Shown: positions 41,156 through 54,081 of the stretch, in pieces
Layout of the letters: each line of letters starts with the position of its first letter
How positions within the stretch are numbered: the first letter of the stretch is position 1
Assembly: GCA_032622095.1 (NCBI GenBank)
Contig: CP136068.1
Location: forward strand, 11,887,729 to 11,951,728
Origin: Siphonodentalium dalli
Lineage: Eukaryota > Mollusca > Scaphopoda > Gadilida > Siphonodentaliidae
Length of the DNA stretch: 64,000 nt
Direction: 5' to 3'
The notes under the pieces: model-generated
Told to the model about the DNA's origin: nothing
Databases searched by the model: none
The model's input: the letters and a program-made list of their open reading frames with translations, nothing else
Made by a program: the position numbers and the translations under genes

Positions 41156-42766
41156 CTGCAACAAATGGGAGTACACTGTATGCTAGAACTTAGCTTTCAC
41201 ATCTCTTTGTCTACTCAAAATAGATTAAGTGATAACTGGATATGAATAGTCAAATGTGTTAGTACAGTAAGCTCAATTTGCATATACAGTGGGTTGTTAT
41301 TTACATTAGAGAACAAAAACATGTCAAATTGTTTATTCAATATTACATTACGATGTGCAAGACTGTTCACAACATCACAACAATACGATATGTGAAACTG
41401 ACGTTATGTTCACAACACCAACACAACATGAGGTGTTAGGCTGAAATTGTGGAATATGGCATGGACTAATATATTTCAGAATCTAAACAATAAATGCTGC
41501 GTATTATTTATCAGAAAAAGTCTTGATATATTTTCATTAACTTTTTACGTCAAAATATTAATCAAATCCCCACTACCATACGTCCGAACATGTTACCTTA
41601 CTCTCAAGATGTTATCCCACTCTCAGCACTGAATTATGACGTCAATCGTTCCGTCATTCGGCATCCTTGTGCGTTATTCTAACATAAATGTCTGTAGTAT
41701 AATAATATGTAGATCTTAGACATATTAAGATATCACTCGTAGGGTATGCATGATGAATCTTGAATCAATACAACGCAACCTCTTTTATTTAGGCATCCAT
41801 GCAATTATTGTGAACTGGAAATACACACTTAATATTGAAACTTGAGATACTGAGATACACAAAACCTAAGCCAAGATATACATGTAAAAGGTTTTCCTCA
41901 CACTGTTTGGATACAGCTGAAGATGAAACGCATTTCCTTTTAACTGTGAACTCTATGCTGATATAAGAAAAAGGTGAACTATTTCTCAGATTAGTCAATA
42001 AAAAACAATGCATAGACTGTTTTGAACACACCAACCTTTTCATGTGCAAAGCAAGTATGTAGCTTCATAAAAGAAGCTTCGAAAAAACGACAAACCATAC
42101 AATTATCCCTATTCGCTTATGATAAAATTATATTGTGATATAATGGGATCTATGCAAAATCCAGCCTGTTCTCGTGAAAGTAAGCACAACACGTGCTTGT
42201 TTTGAATGTCGCGTTTTAAGCCCATATATAACGTATTTGAGAGTAAAATACGCTTTATATGGGTGTAAAACACGGCGTTAGACTAAGCCCGTATAGTGCT
42301 TATTTCAATATGAAATAAGCTCATATTGGCACTATTCTATCTACTTTTTTTCATCGACACGACTTACCAGACTCACGCTCTTTATAATGTGATTTCACTG
42401 CGGCCCGCGCCATTAATCCTCTATTCTCATCTTGTAAACAAAATTCACAAATTGACAATTCATGCATTAAAATATGTCATTGTGACAAACTACATTTCAA
42501 TCTACCAGTATAACGAAAATGTGGGTATAACATTCAATATGTATAATTATTATATATTGCCATCGTTTAATTCGTCTATATGTTTGTTTATGTTATGGAT
42601 CACGCTTCTTGGCTGTTATCCAATACACAATTGAACCACAGAACGGAAATAAATCTCCTCAGTAATAATTGCATGCATTTCATGTATCTCAGATTGTGAC
42701 ATACTTGAAAAGCTAACTGCGAATGTGATATGTGTATTATGACTATGACCCCGTCAGCTCAAATAC
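41156..42766 (-). other. Integrin intron, 1611 bases
   Basis: This intron lies between the blade-7 exons. The donor is CCAG followed by GTATTT; the acceptor is TTTGTTGCAG. The sequence is A/T-rich and mostly unique. The one structure seen is an imperfect hairpin at about 42212-42275 (GCGTTTTAAGCCCATATATA against TATATGGGTGTAAAACACG), followed by a small palindrome GCTTATTTCAATATGAAATA near 42298. Open frames here, such as one of 102 codons at 42326-42634, have no recognisable domain. Confidence 0.7.
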
Positions 42767-42934
42767 CTGGATACAGGTTGTCGTCGACGTCGATTGGTTT
42801 AGCGATATGGAATCCGAACCCCAGACTGCCTTGCTGTACTATTTTCTGTATCCTCACTGCCTTCGGTCCAACGATGTTAAATATATAAACTGCACCTCTG
42901 TTTTCGTTCTCGTACGGCGCCCCAACCGCTATAT
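42767..42934 (-). CDS. Integrin alpha exon: blade 6 end and blade 7 FG-GAP calcium loop
   Basis: 168 bases encode 55 whole codons plus split codons at each end (2 bases in, 1 base out). The acceptor TTCTTTTCCGACAG precedes 42934; the donor is CCAG then GTATTT. It reads (D)IAVGAPYENENRGAVYIFN, closing blade 6 with the classic IAVGAPY motif. It continues with GFGFHIAKPIDVDDNLYP, in which the DVDDNLYPD loop (last Asp completed by the next exon) is a canonical calcium site, with ligands D, D, N and D at positions 1, 3, 5 and 9. In the family this propeller forms the ligand-binding head with the beta chain. The antisense plus-strand frame here is a shadow. Confidence 0.93.
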
Positions 42935-42989
42935 CTGTCGGAAAAGAACACAATCGTGAATACCTAACCTACAAATTTAAATACATGTG

Positions 42990-43415
42990 CGAAGATTTTG
43001 ACGATGATGACAACGGCGATGATACGACGTTGATGACGACTACAACAAGTAATCTGACGAGGATTAAGATGGTGGCGATGAAGGTGAAGATGGCGATGAT
43101 GAAGACAATGCTTGTAAAAAACGACAATGATGGTGATGATGGTGACGACTATGATGATGATGATGATGATGATGATGACCACGACGATGATGGTGATGGC
43201 GATGACGACGACTATGATGATGATGATGGTGACGACTATTATGATGATGATGGTGACGACTATGATGATGGTGATGGTGATGACGACGACGATGATAATG
43301 ATGATGGTGACGACTATGATGATGATGATGACCACGACGATGATGATGATGGTGATGGTGATGACGACGACTATGATGATGATGACTATGATGATGTTGA
43401 TGATGATGAATAAAG
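42990..43415. repeat. GAT/GAC trinucleotide microsatellite
   Basis: Imperfect runs of GATGATGAT and GACGAC on the plus strand are broken up mainly by GGT and TAT triplets. The frame reads as poly-Asp on the plus strand, or Val/Ile on the minus. It sits in the intron between the 44.6-kb and 42.9-kb integrin exons and has no start context, domain or non-repetitive coding flank, so it is not annotated as a gene. Confidence 0.93.
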
Positions 43416-43442
43416 AGGGTGATGATGACGACGAACCATACT

Positions 43443-43957
43443 TATATAGGATCATGATAACAGCCATGTTATGGGAAATCGATGATACACGCGTCATACA
43501 TATAACAACCTTGTTATGGGAAATCGATTATACACGCGGTATACATATTACAACCTTGTTATGCGAAATCGATTATACACGCGGTATACATATTACAACC
43601 TTGTTATGCGAAATCGATTATACACGCGGTATACATATTACAACCTTGTTATGCGAAATCGATTATACACGCGGTATACATATTACAACCTTGTTATGCG
43701 AAATCGATTATACACGCGGTATACATATTACAACCTTGTTATGCGAAATCGATTATACACGCGGTATACATATTACAACCTTGTTATGCGAAATCGATTA
43801 TACACGCGGTATACATATTACAACCTTGTTATGCGAAATAGATTATGTACACGCGTTATATATATAACAACATTGCACTGGGAAATCGAGTATACATGCA
43901 GTTGGTATACATATAGCAACCATGTTATGGGAAATCGATGATACACGCGGTATACAT
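43443..43957. repeat. 45-base minisatellite (~11 copies)
   Basis: The unit combines ATGCGAAATCGATTATACAC, GCGGTATACATATTACAACC and TTGTT. Central copies from about 43550 to 43820 are identical; those at both edges are diverged (GATGATACACGCGTC at left, GCAGTTGGTATAC at right). That is typical of an array growing from the middle. Since 45 is divisible by three, parallel plus-strand frames stay open. It is intronic in the integrin gene. Confidence 0.93.
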
Positions 43958-44064
43958 GTGGAGTTTTCAAAAACACATGCGCCAATGAGTGTGTATACCT
44001 TTAATTTATTACACTCTTGTTCCTAGAAATACAGTGTCATTGCTGTTTCATATATTTACAAATC

Positions 44065-44088
44065 CGTATGGAACGTACGTTCCATACG
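44065..44088. other. Perfect 24-base palindrome
   Basis: CGTATGGAACGT is followed directly by its reverse complement. It may be an isolated cruciform-prone sequence or the end of a decayed fold-back element; no matching second end was found. Confidence 0.6.
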
Positions 44089-44257
44089 AATCTCGTTGAC
44101 GTAAAATGACGTAGATGACGTTCGCCTCAACCATGAAACTGGAACTATTTTAATAAAAGAATCATCACACATAACAAACACGCCCTGTATGAGCATAAAT
44201 AAACCTTTAATCCTGTATTTGTAATGCACGAATTCTAGGATGCGAAGCGTGTAATAA

Positions 44258-44412
44258 ACACAGAACGACACTATGTGTAAATGTTGTCGATGCGACACTC
44301 GTGCTGTCGCGGAAGGATAGAACTCGAGGCGCAAGCGCCTCTCCCGCTATCATTCCGCGACAGCACGAGTGCCGTATCGACAAACCCATTTACACATCGT
44401 GTCATTCTGTGT
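44258..44412. mobile_element. Fold-back MITE-like element
   Basis: The arms begin ACACAGAACGACACTATGTG on the left and ACACAGAATGACACGATGTG (reverse complement) on the right. They stay complementary through CACTCGTGCTGTCGCGGAA to a short loop near 44332. Arm length is about 75 bases with several mismatches. It has no coding capacity and lies in the intron between the 44.6-kb and 42.9-kb exons. Open frames crossing it on both strands are palindrome artefacts. Confidence 0.75.
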
Positions 44413-44638
44413 ATATATTATATATATACGTTTTCAGCCATTTTTCCAATTCAATTTAAATACATGTACATGTATATAACATTTTCTTATGCGAATCGGC
44501 TCAAAATGCCCGTACTCATTCAATCTCGGGACGGGACGACCCTACTGTAAATATATTATTGAGGAGCATATAGTTACATATACTTGTGTTGCGTGTTAAA
44601 ATATGTTCCCCGACATATATGGACATACATGTAAATAC

Positions 44639-44756
44639 CTTTGACGTCGTCATTATTGATGTCTCCGAGGTTCGTTATAGCTGTTCCGAACCGTGATCCA
44701 TCAACCGGGTCTCCTTCCAATACGTGTGTGTGTGCGGCAAAGGCCACATTCAGACT
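44639..44756 (-). CDS. Integrin alpha exon: FG-GAP blade 6 calcium loop
   Basis: 118 bases: 39 codons plus one base (phase 0 in, phase 1 out). The acceptor is ...TCATTTATAG before 44756; the donor is CAAAG then GTATTT. It reads SLNVAFAAHTHVLEGDPVDG and then SRFGTAITNLGDINNDDVK. RFGTAI plus DINNDDVK(D) is the FG-GAP core with a canonical calcium loop: ligands D, N, D and the Asp completed by the next exon. The upstream part forms the strand linking blades 5 and 6. It joins in frame with the exon at 55827-55976 and with that at 42767-42934. Confidence 0.92.
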
Positions 44757-44774
44757 CTATAAATGATAGAAAAC

Positions 44775-44965
44775 GTGAGATATGTGTGTAAAAGACCACA
44801 CAATACTATATAACGAGAGATAGTTATAAAAGCCCCGGTCATACTATATAAGGAGATGTGTGTAATAAAAACCATCCATCATACTATGTAGCGATATGTG
44901 TGTATAAAAGCCCACCCATCATCTTATATAACGATATGTGTGTATAACAGCCCCCATCATACCAT
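44775..44965. repeat. Short degenerate tandem repeat (~42-base unit, ~4 copies)
   Basis: Copies are built from ATATGTGTGTATAAAAGCCC, CATCATACTATATAACG and related variants. It lies just upstream (gene sense) of the 44.6-kb exon acceptor. 44966-45333 to its right is unique A/T-rich intron with nothing recognised. Confidence 0.7.
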
Positions 44966-45333
44966 TTAGTATAGAAAGGATTAACAGATGAAGACTAGTG
45001 GGCGGGATTTTAACTGGACAGATAACCGTTGGCCAATATTTTGACTATTTCTGAAATTAATTGGCCATTTTTCAGAAAAAGCTCAATCCGAGTAATCCGA
45101 GGTTTAGCTATTGAAATAGAATACATATTTGGAAACAAAATAGTAAATATAGTGAATTAAACGCACATCTAAGAACACAATAGCTGATAAATTTTGAGAT
45201 GAGAATATTGCCATCGATGTGCCATTTTGTTTCGTGCATGTTATATTGAAGCCATAACAGTGTAATATTAGTATTGATTAAGAAACAGTGTGGAACTGCG
45301 GTAATCTCGTTTAATAAGCATTGTTCGGACAAA

Positions 45334-45769
45334 TGTGACCCGCCATATCAAATCCAGTCGTAAGTCGGGATTTTTTTACCCTGTGCCAATGCATTCTCTT
45401 ATATATGCATATATAAGAGAATGCATTGGCCTAACAATTTTATATCATTTTTTTTATATAAATGTTTCTTACAATTTTTAGGACATAAATTAAAAAATAT
45501 CCATTACCCTGCAGGGAGCCCCACACATATATAGAAGCATATAGAAGAGTGTCGTCTGCTCATGTTTGTTTCGGGCTCTGTATGGGTGAAATTATAAAAA
45601 TGTTAAAGCATACAAGAACAAATTATTAAAATTGTAAAAAATTGTTAGGCCAATGCTTTCTCTTATATATGCGAGGCGACCTATGGTCGACTCGCATATA
45701 TAAGAGAATGCACTGGCACAGGGTAAACAAAATCCCGACTTACGAATGGATTTGATATGGCGGGTCACA
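45334..45769. mobile_element. Composite fold-back element with paired internal palindromes, copy A
   Basis: The outer inverted repeat starts TGTGACCCGCCATATCAAAT at 45334 and its complement ends at 45769. It extends about 50 bases to the CCCTGTGCC block. Just inside each end sits a self-complementary module. On the left it is a perfect 46-base palindrome (45385-45430: GCCAATGCATTCTCTTATAT and its mirror). On the right it is a 69-base version (45649-45717) with a GCGAGGCGACCTATGGTCGA centre. The core is A/T-rich and non-coding. The same module pair occurs at 63171-63387 within different outer ends. Confidence 0.8.
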
Positions 45770-45836
45770 AATAAGCACGCGTGACGTTCTCGTATTACAA
45801 AGGTTTCGCAACGGATACGTTTAGGGCGACGATTAG

Positions 45837-48800
45837 GGTAATACGTACACCCGACCGGCTACAGTGAATGTGTATCATTCCTTACTGTATTTATACGTAA
45901 TACGTACACCCGACCGGCTACAGTGAATGTGTATCATTCCTTACTGTATGTATACGTAATAAGTACACCCGACCGGCTACAGTGAATGTGTATCATTCCT
46001 TACTGTATTTATACGTAATACGTACACCCGACTACAGTGAATGTGTATCATTCCTTACTGTATTTATACGTAATACGTACACCCGACCGGCTACAGTGAA
46101 TGTGTATCATTCCTTACTGTATTTATACGTAATACGTACACCCGACCGGCTACAGTGAATGTGTATCATTCCTTATTGTATTTATACGTAATACGTACAC
46201 CCGACCGGCTACAGCGAATGTGTATCATTCCTTACTGTATTTATACGTAATAAGTACACCCGACCGGCTACAGTGAATGTGTATCATTCCTTACTGTATT
46301 TATGCGTAATACGTACACCCGACCGGCTACAGTGAATGTGTATCATTCCTTACTGTATTTATACGTAATACGTACACCCGACCGGCTACAGTGAATGTGT
46401 ATCATTCCTTACTGTATTTATACGTAATACGTACACCCGACCGGCTACAGTGAATGTGTATCATTCCTTACTGTATTTATACGTAATACGTACACCTGAC
46501 CGGCTACAGTGAATGTGTATCATTCCTTACTGTTTTTATACGTAATACGTACACCCGACCGGCTACAGTGAATGTGTATCATTCCTTACTGTATTTATAC
46601 GTAATACGTACACTCGACCGGTTACAGTGAATGTGTATCATTCCTTACTGTATTTATACGTAATACGTACACCCGACCGGCTACAGTGAATGTGTATCAT
46701 TCATTAATGTATTTATACGTAATACGTACACCCGAACGGCTACAGTGTATGTGTATCATTCCTTACTGTATTTATACGTAATACGTACACCCGACCGGCT
46801 ACAGTGAATGTGTATCATTCCTTACTGTATGTATACGTAATATGTACACTCGACCGGCTACAGTGAATGTGTATCATTCCTTACTGTATTTATACGTAAT
46901 ACGTACACCCGACCGGCTACAGTGAATGTGTATCATTCCTTACTGTATTTATACGTAATACGTACACCCGACCGGCTACAGTGAATGTGTATCATTCCTT
47001 ACTGTATTTATACGTAATACGTACACCCGACCGGCTACAGTGAATGTGTATCATTCCTTACTGTATTTATACGTAATACGTACACCCGACCGGCTACAGT
47101 GAATGTGTATCATTCCTTACTGTATTTATACGTAATACGTACACTCGACCGGCTACAGTTAATGTGTATCATTCCTTACTATATTTATACGTAATACGTA
47201 CACTCGACCGGCTACAGTGAATGTGTATCATTCCTTACTGTATTTATACGTAATACGTACACCCGAACGGCTACAGTGAATGTGTATCATTCCTTACTGT
47301 ATTTATACGTAATACGTACACCCGACCGGCTACAGTGAATGTGTATCATTCCTTACTGTATGTATACGTAATATGCACACTCGACCGGCTACAGTGAATG
47401 TGTATCATTCCTTACTGTATTTATACGTAATACGTACACCCGACCGGCTACAGTGAATGTGTATCATTCCTTACTGTATGTATACGTAATACGCACACTC
47501 GACCGGCTACAGTGAATGTGTATCATTCCTTACAGTATTTATACGTAATACGTACACTCGACCGGCTACAGTGAATGTGTATCATTCCTTACTGTATTTA
47601 TACGTAATACGTGCACTCGACCGGCTACAGTGAATGTGTATCATTCCTTACTGTATTTATACGTAATACGTACACTCGACCGGCTACAGTGAATGTGTAT
47701 CATTCCTTACTGTATTTATACGTAATACGTACACTCGACCGGCTACACTGAATGTGCATCATTCCTTACTGTATTTATACGTAATACGTACACCCGACCG
47801 GCTACAGCGAATGTGTATCATTCCTTACTGTATTTATACGTAATACGTACACTCGACCGGCTACAGTGAATGTGTATCATTCCTTACTGTATTTATACGT
47901 AATACGTACACCCGACCGGCTACAGTGAATGTGTATCATTCCTTACTGTATTTATACGTAATACGTACACCCGACCGGCTACAGTGAATGTGTATCATTC
48001 CTTACTGTATTTATACGTAATACGTACACCCGACCGGCTACAGTGAATGTGTATCATTCCTTACTGTATTTATACGTAATACGTACACCCGACCGGCTAC
48101 AGTGAATGTGTATCATTCCTTACTGTATTTATACGTAATACGTACACCTGACCGGCTACAGTGAATGTGTATCATTCCTTACTGTTTTTATACGTAATAC
48201 GTACACCCGACCGGCTACAGTGAATGTGTATCATTCCTTACTGTATTTATACGTAATACGTACACTCGACCAGTTACAGTGAATGTGTATCATTCCTTAC
48301 TGTATTTATACGTAATACGTACACCCGACCGGCTACAGTGAATGTGTATCATTCATTAATGTATTTATACGTAATACGTACACCCGAACGGCTACAGTGA
48401 ATGTGTATCATTCCTTACTGTATTTATACGTAATACGTACACCCGACCGGCTACAGTGAATGTGTATCATTCCTTACTGTATGTATACGTAATATGTACA
48501 CTCGACCGGCTACAGTGAATGTGTATCATTCCTTACTGTATTTATACGTAATACGTACACCCGACCGGCTACAGTGAATGTGTATCATTCCTTACTGTAT
48601 GTATACGTAATACGTACACTCGACCGGCTACAGTGAATGTGTATCATTCCTTACAGTATTTATACGTAATACGTACACTCGACCGGCTACAGTGAATGTG
48701 TATCATTCCTTACTGTATTTATACGTAATACGTGCACTCGACCGGCTACAGTGAATGTGTATCATTCCTTACTGTATTTATACGTAATACGTACACTCGA

Positions 48801-51800
48801 CCGGCTACAGTGAATGTGTATCATTCCTTACTGTATTTATACGTAATACGTACACTCGACCGGCTACACTGAATGTGCATCATTCCTTACTGTATTTATA
48901 CGTAATACGTACACCCGACCGGCTACAGTGAATGTGTATCATTCCTTACTGTATTTATACGTAATACGTACACTCGACCGGCTACAGTGAATGTGTATCA
49001 TTCCTTACTGTATTTATACGTAATACGTACACCCGACCGGCTACAGTGAATGTGTATCATTCCTTACTGTATTTATACGTAATACGTACACCCGACCGGC
49101 TACAGTGAATGTGTATCATTCCTTACTGTATTTATACGTAATACGTACACCCGACCGGCTACAGTGAATGTGTATCATTCCTTACTGTATTTATACGTAA
49201 TACGTACACCCGACCGGCTACAGTGAATGTGTATCATTCCTTACTGTATTTATACGTAATACGTACACCTGACCGGCTACAGTGAATGTGTATCATTCCT
49301 TACTGTATTTACACGTAATACGTACACCCGACCGGCTACAGTGAATGTGTATCATTCCTTACTGTATTTATACGTAATACGTACACTCGACCGGTTACAG
49401 TGAATGTGTATCATTCCTTACTGTATTTATACGTAATACGTACACCCGACCGGCTACAGTGAATGTGTATCATTCATTAATGTATTTATACGTAATACGT
49501 ACACCCGACCGGCTACAGTGAATGTGTATCATTCCATACTGTATTTATACGTAATACGTACACTCGACCGGCTACAGTGAATGTGTATCATTCCTTACTG
49601 TATTTATACGTAATACGTACACTCGACCTGCTACAGTGAATGTGTATCATTCCTTACTGTATTTATACGTAATACGTACACCCGACCGGCTACAGTGAAT
49701 GTGTATCATTCCTTATTGTATTTATACGTAATACGTACACCCGACCGGCTACAGCGAATGTGTATCATTCCTTACTGTATTTATACGTAATAAGTACACC
49801 CGACCGGCTACAGTGAATGTGTATCATTCCTTACTGTATTTATGCGTAATACGTACACCCGACCGGCTACAGTGAATGTGTATCATTCCTTACTGTATTT
49901 ATACGTAATACGTACACCCGACCGGCTACAGTGAATGTGTATCATTCCTTACTGTATTTATACGTAATACGTACACCCGACCGGCTACAGTGAATGTGTA
50001 TCATTCCTTACTGTATTTATACGTAATACGTACACCTGACCGGCTACAGTGAATGTGTATCATTCCTTACTGTTTTTATACGTAATACGTACACCCGACC
50101 GGCTACAGTGAATGTGTATCATTCCTTACTGTATTTATACGTAATACGTACACTCGACCGGTTACAGTGAATGTGTATCATTCCTTACTGTATTTATACG
50201 TAATACGTACACCCGACCGGCTACAGTGAATGTGTATCATTCATTAATGTATTTATACGTAATACGTACACCCGAACGGCTACAGTGTATGTGTATCATT
50301 CCTTACTGTATTTATACGTAATACGTACACCCGACCGGCTACAGTGAATGTGTATCATTCCTTACTGTATGTATACGTAATATGTACACTCGACCGGCTA
50401 CAGTGAATGTGTATCATTCCTTACTGTATTTATACGTAATACGTACACCCGACCGGCTACAGTGAATGTGTATCATTCCTTACTGTATTTATACGTAATA
50501 CGTACACCCGACCGGCTACAGTGAATGTGTATCATTCCTTACTGTATTTATACGTAATACGTACACCCGACCGGCTACAGTGAATGTGTATCATTCCTTA
50601 CTGTATTTATACGTAATACGTACACCCGACCGGCTACAGTGAATGTGTATCATTCCTTACTGTATTTATACGTAATACGTACACTCGACCGGCTACAGTT
50701 AATGTGTATCATTCCTTACTATATTTATACGTAATACGTACACTCGACCGGCTACAGTGAATGTGTATCATTCCTTACTGTATTTATACGTAATACGTAC
50801 ACCCGAACGGCTACAGTGAATGTGTATCATTCCTTACTGTATTTATACGTAATACGTACACCCGACCGGCTACAGTGAATGTGTATCATTCCTTACTGTA
50901 TGTATACGTAATATGCACACTCGACCGGCTACAGTGAATGTGTATCATTCCTTACTGTATTTATACGTAATACGTACACCCGACCGGCTACAGTGAATGT
51001 GTATCATTCCTTACTGTATGTATACGTAATACGCACACTCGACCGGCTACAGTGAATGTGTATCATTCCTTACAGTATTTATACGTAATACGTACACTCG
51101 ACCGGCTACAGTGAATGTGTATCATTCCTTACTGTATTTATACGTAATACGTGCACTCGACCGGCTACAGTGAATGTGTATCATTCCTTACTGTATTTAT
51201 ACGTAATACGTACACTCGACCGGCTACAGTGAATGTGTATCATTCCTTACTGTATTTATACGTAATACGTACACTCGACCGGCTACACTGAATGTGCATC
51301 ATTCCTTACTGTATTTATACGTAATACGTACACCCGACCGGCTACAGCGAATGTGTATCATTCCTTACTGTATTTATACGTAATACGTACACTCGACCGG
51401 CTACAGTGAATGTGTATCATTCCTTACTGTATTTATACGTAATACGTACACCCGACCGGCTACAGTGAATGTGTATCATTCCTTACTGTATTTATACGTA
51501 ATACGTACACCCGACCGGCTACAGTGAATGTGTATCATTCCTTACTGTATTTATACGTAATACGTACACCCGACCGGCTACAGTGAATGTGTATCATTCC
51601 TTACTGTATTTATACGTAATACGTACACCCGACCGGCTACAGTGAATGTGTATCATTCCTTACTGTATTTATACGTAATACGTACACCTGACCGGCTACA
51701 GTGAATGTGTATCATTCCTTACTGTTTTTATACGTAATACGTACACCCGACCGGCTACAGTGAATGTGTATCATTCCTTACTGTATTTATACGTAATACG

Positions 51801-53958
51801 TACACTCGACCAGTTACAGTGAATGTGTATCATTCCTTACTGTATTTATACGTAATACGTACACCCGACCGGCTACAGTGAATGTGTATCATTCATTAAT
51901 GTATTTATACGTAATACGTACACCCGAACGGCTACAGTGAATGTGTATCATTCATTACTGTATTTATACGTAATACGTACACCCGACCGGCTACAGTGAA
52001 TGTGTATCATTCCTTACTGTATGTATACGTAATATGTACACTCGACCGGCTACAGTGAATGTGTATCATTCCTTACTGTATTTATACGTAATACGTACAC
52101 CCGACCGGCTACAGTGAATGTGTATCATTCCTTACTGTATGTATACGTAATACGTACACTCGACCGGCTACAGTGAATGTGTATCATTCCTTACAGTATT
52201 TATACGTAATACGTACACTCGACCGGCTACAGTGAATGTGTATCATTCCTTACTGTATTTATACGTAATACGTGCACTCGACCGGCTACAGTGAATGTGT
52301 ATCATTCCTTACTGTATTTATACGTAATACGTACACTCGACCGGCTACAGTGAATGTGTATCATTCCTTACTGTATTTATACGTAATACGTACACTCGAC
52401 CGGCTACACTGAATGTGCATCATTCCTTACTGTATTTATACGTAATACGTACACCCGACCGGCTACAGTGAATGTGTATCATTCCTTACTGTATTTATAC
52501 GTAATACGTACACTCGACCGGCTACAGTGAATGTGTATCATTCCTTACTGTATTTATACGTAATACGTACACCCGACCGGCTACAGTGAATGTGTATCAT
52601 TCCTTACTGTATTTATACGTAATACGTACACCCGACCGGCTACAGTGAATGTGTATCATTCCTTACTGTATTTATACGTAATACGTACACCCGACCGGCT
52701 ACAGTGAATGTGTATCATTCCTTACTGTATTTATACGTAATACGTACACCCGACCGGCTACAGTGAATGTGTATCATTCCTTACTGTATTTATACGTAAT
52801 ACGTACACCTGACCGGCTACAGTGAATGTGTATCATTCCTTACTGTATTTACACGTAATACGTACACCCGACCGGCTACAGTGAATGTGTATCATTCCTT
52901 ACTGTATTTATACGTAATACGTACACTCGACCGGTTACAGTGAATGTGTATCATTCCTTACTGTATTTATACGTAATACGTACACCCGACCGGCTACAGT
53001 GAATGTGTATCATTCATTAATGTATTTATACGTAATACGTACACCCGACCGGCTACAGTGAATGTGTATCATTCCATACTGTATTTATACGTAATACGTA
53101 CACTCGACCGGCTACAGTGAATGTGTATCATTCCTTACTGTATTTATACGTAATACGTACACTCGACCTGCTACAGTGAATGTGTATCATTCCTTACTGT
53201 ATTTATACGTAATACGTACACCCGACCGGCTACAGTGAATGTGTATCATTCCTTACTGTATTTATACGTGATACGTACACCTGACCGGCTACAGTGAATG
53301 TGTATCATTCCTTACTGTATTTATACGTAATACGTACACCTGACCGGCTACAGTGAATGTGTATCATTCCTTACTGTTTTTATACGTAATACGTACACCC
53401 GACCGGCTACAGTGAATGTGTATCATTCCTTACTGTATTTATACGTAATACGTACACCTGATCGGCTACAGTGAATGTGTATCATTCCTTACTGTATGTA
53501 TACGTAATACGTACACCTGACCGGCTACAGTGAATGTGTATCATTCATTACTGTATTTATACGTAATACGTACACCGGACCGGCTACAGTGAATGTGTAT
53601 CATTCCTTACTGTATTTATACGTAATACGTACACCCGACCGGCTACAGTGAATGTGTATCATTCCTTACTGTATTTATACGTAATACGTACACCCGACCG
53701 GCTACAGTGAATGTGTATCATTCCTTACTGTATTTATACGTAATACGTACACCCGACCGGCTACAGTGAATGTGTATCATTCCTTACTGTATTTATACGT
53801 AATACGTACACCCGACCGGCTACAGTGAATGTGTATCATTCCTTACTGTATTTATACGTAATACGTACACCTGACCGGCTACAGTGAATGTGTATCATTC
53901 CTTACTGTATTTATACGTAATACGTACACCTGACCGGCTACAGTGAATGTGTATCATT
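45837..53958. repeat. 59-base minisatellite (~137 copies) with a 3540-base higher-order repeat
   Basis: The plus-strand unit combines ACGTAATACGTACACCCGAC, CGGCTACAGTGAATGTGTAT and CATTCCTTACTGTATTTAT. Rare variants (CCTTATTGTA, CATTCATTAATG, CTGTTTTTAT) recur exactly 3540 bases apart (46701 and 50241; 48351 and 51891; 46171 and 49711), that is 60 monomers. Segments inside that unit repeat at 1652 bases (28 monomers). The two long copies (about 46.14-49.68 and 49.68-53.22 kb) differ at only isolated sites. One monomer near 46025 lacks CCGG. On the integrin sense strand each unit reads CGGGTGTACGTATTACG then ATACAGTAAGG, resembling the end and 5' splice site of the blade-5 exon (see findings). 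Confidence 0.97.
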
Positions 53959-54081
53959 TCTTATCCCCTCTGTATAATTGTAAGCCTTCTTATGCACCAT
54001 TGTTCTTCTAGGGCCATACCACGCCGTATACCGATGTTCTTGTTCGATATATATGTTAACTAAACATGAAACACTTATTTC

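Noticed and set aside
42326-42634. 102-codon plus-strand frame in the integrin intron
   Set aside because: It is A/T-rich, has no domain, and occurs at the size expected by chance in such DNA.
42732-42959. Plus-strand 75-codon frame opposite the integrin exon
   Set aside because: It is an antisense shadow of the minus-strand exon, which has splice borders and integrin motifs.
42964-43867. Asp-rich (plus strand) or Val/Ile-rich (minus strand) frames, and a plus-strand frame through the 45-base repeat
   Set aside because: They are translations of a GAT/GAC microsatellite and a 45-base tandem repeat inside an integrin intron.
1031-53958. CRISPR array
   Set aside because: Monomers are contiguous with no unique spacers, and the gene structure is eukaryotic.
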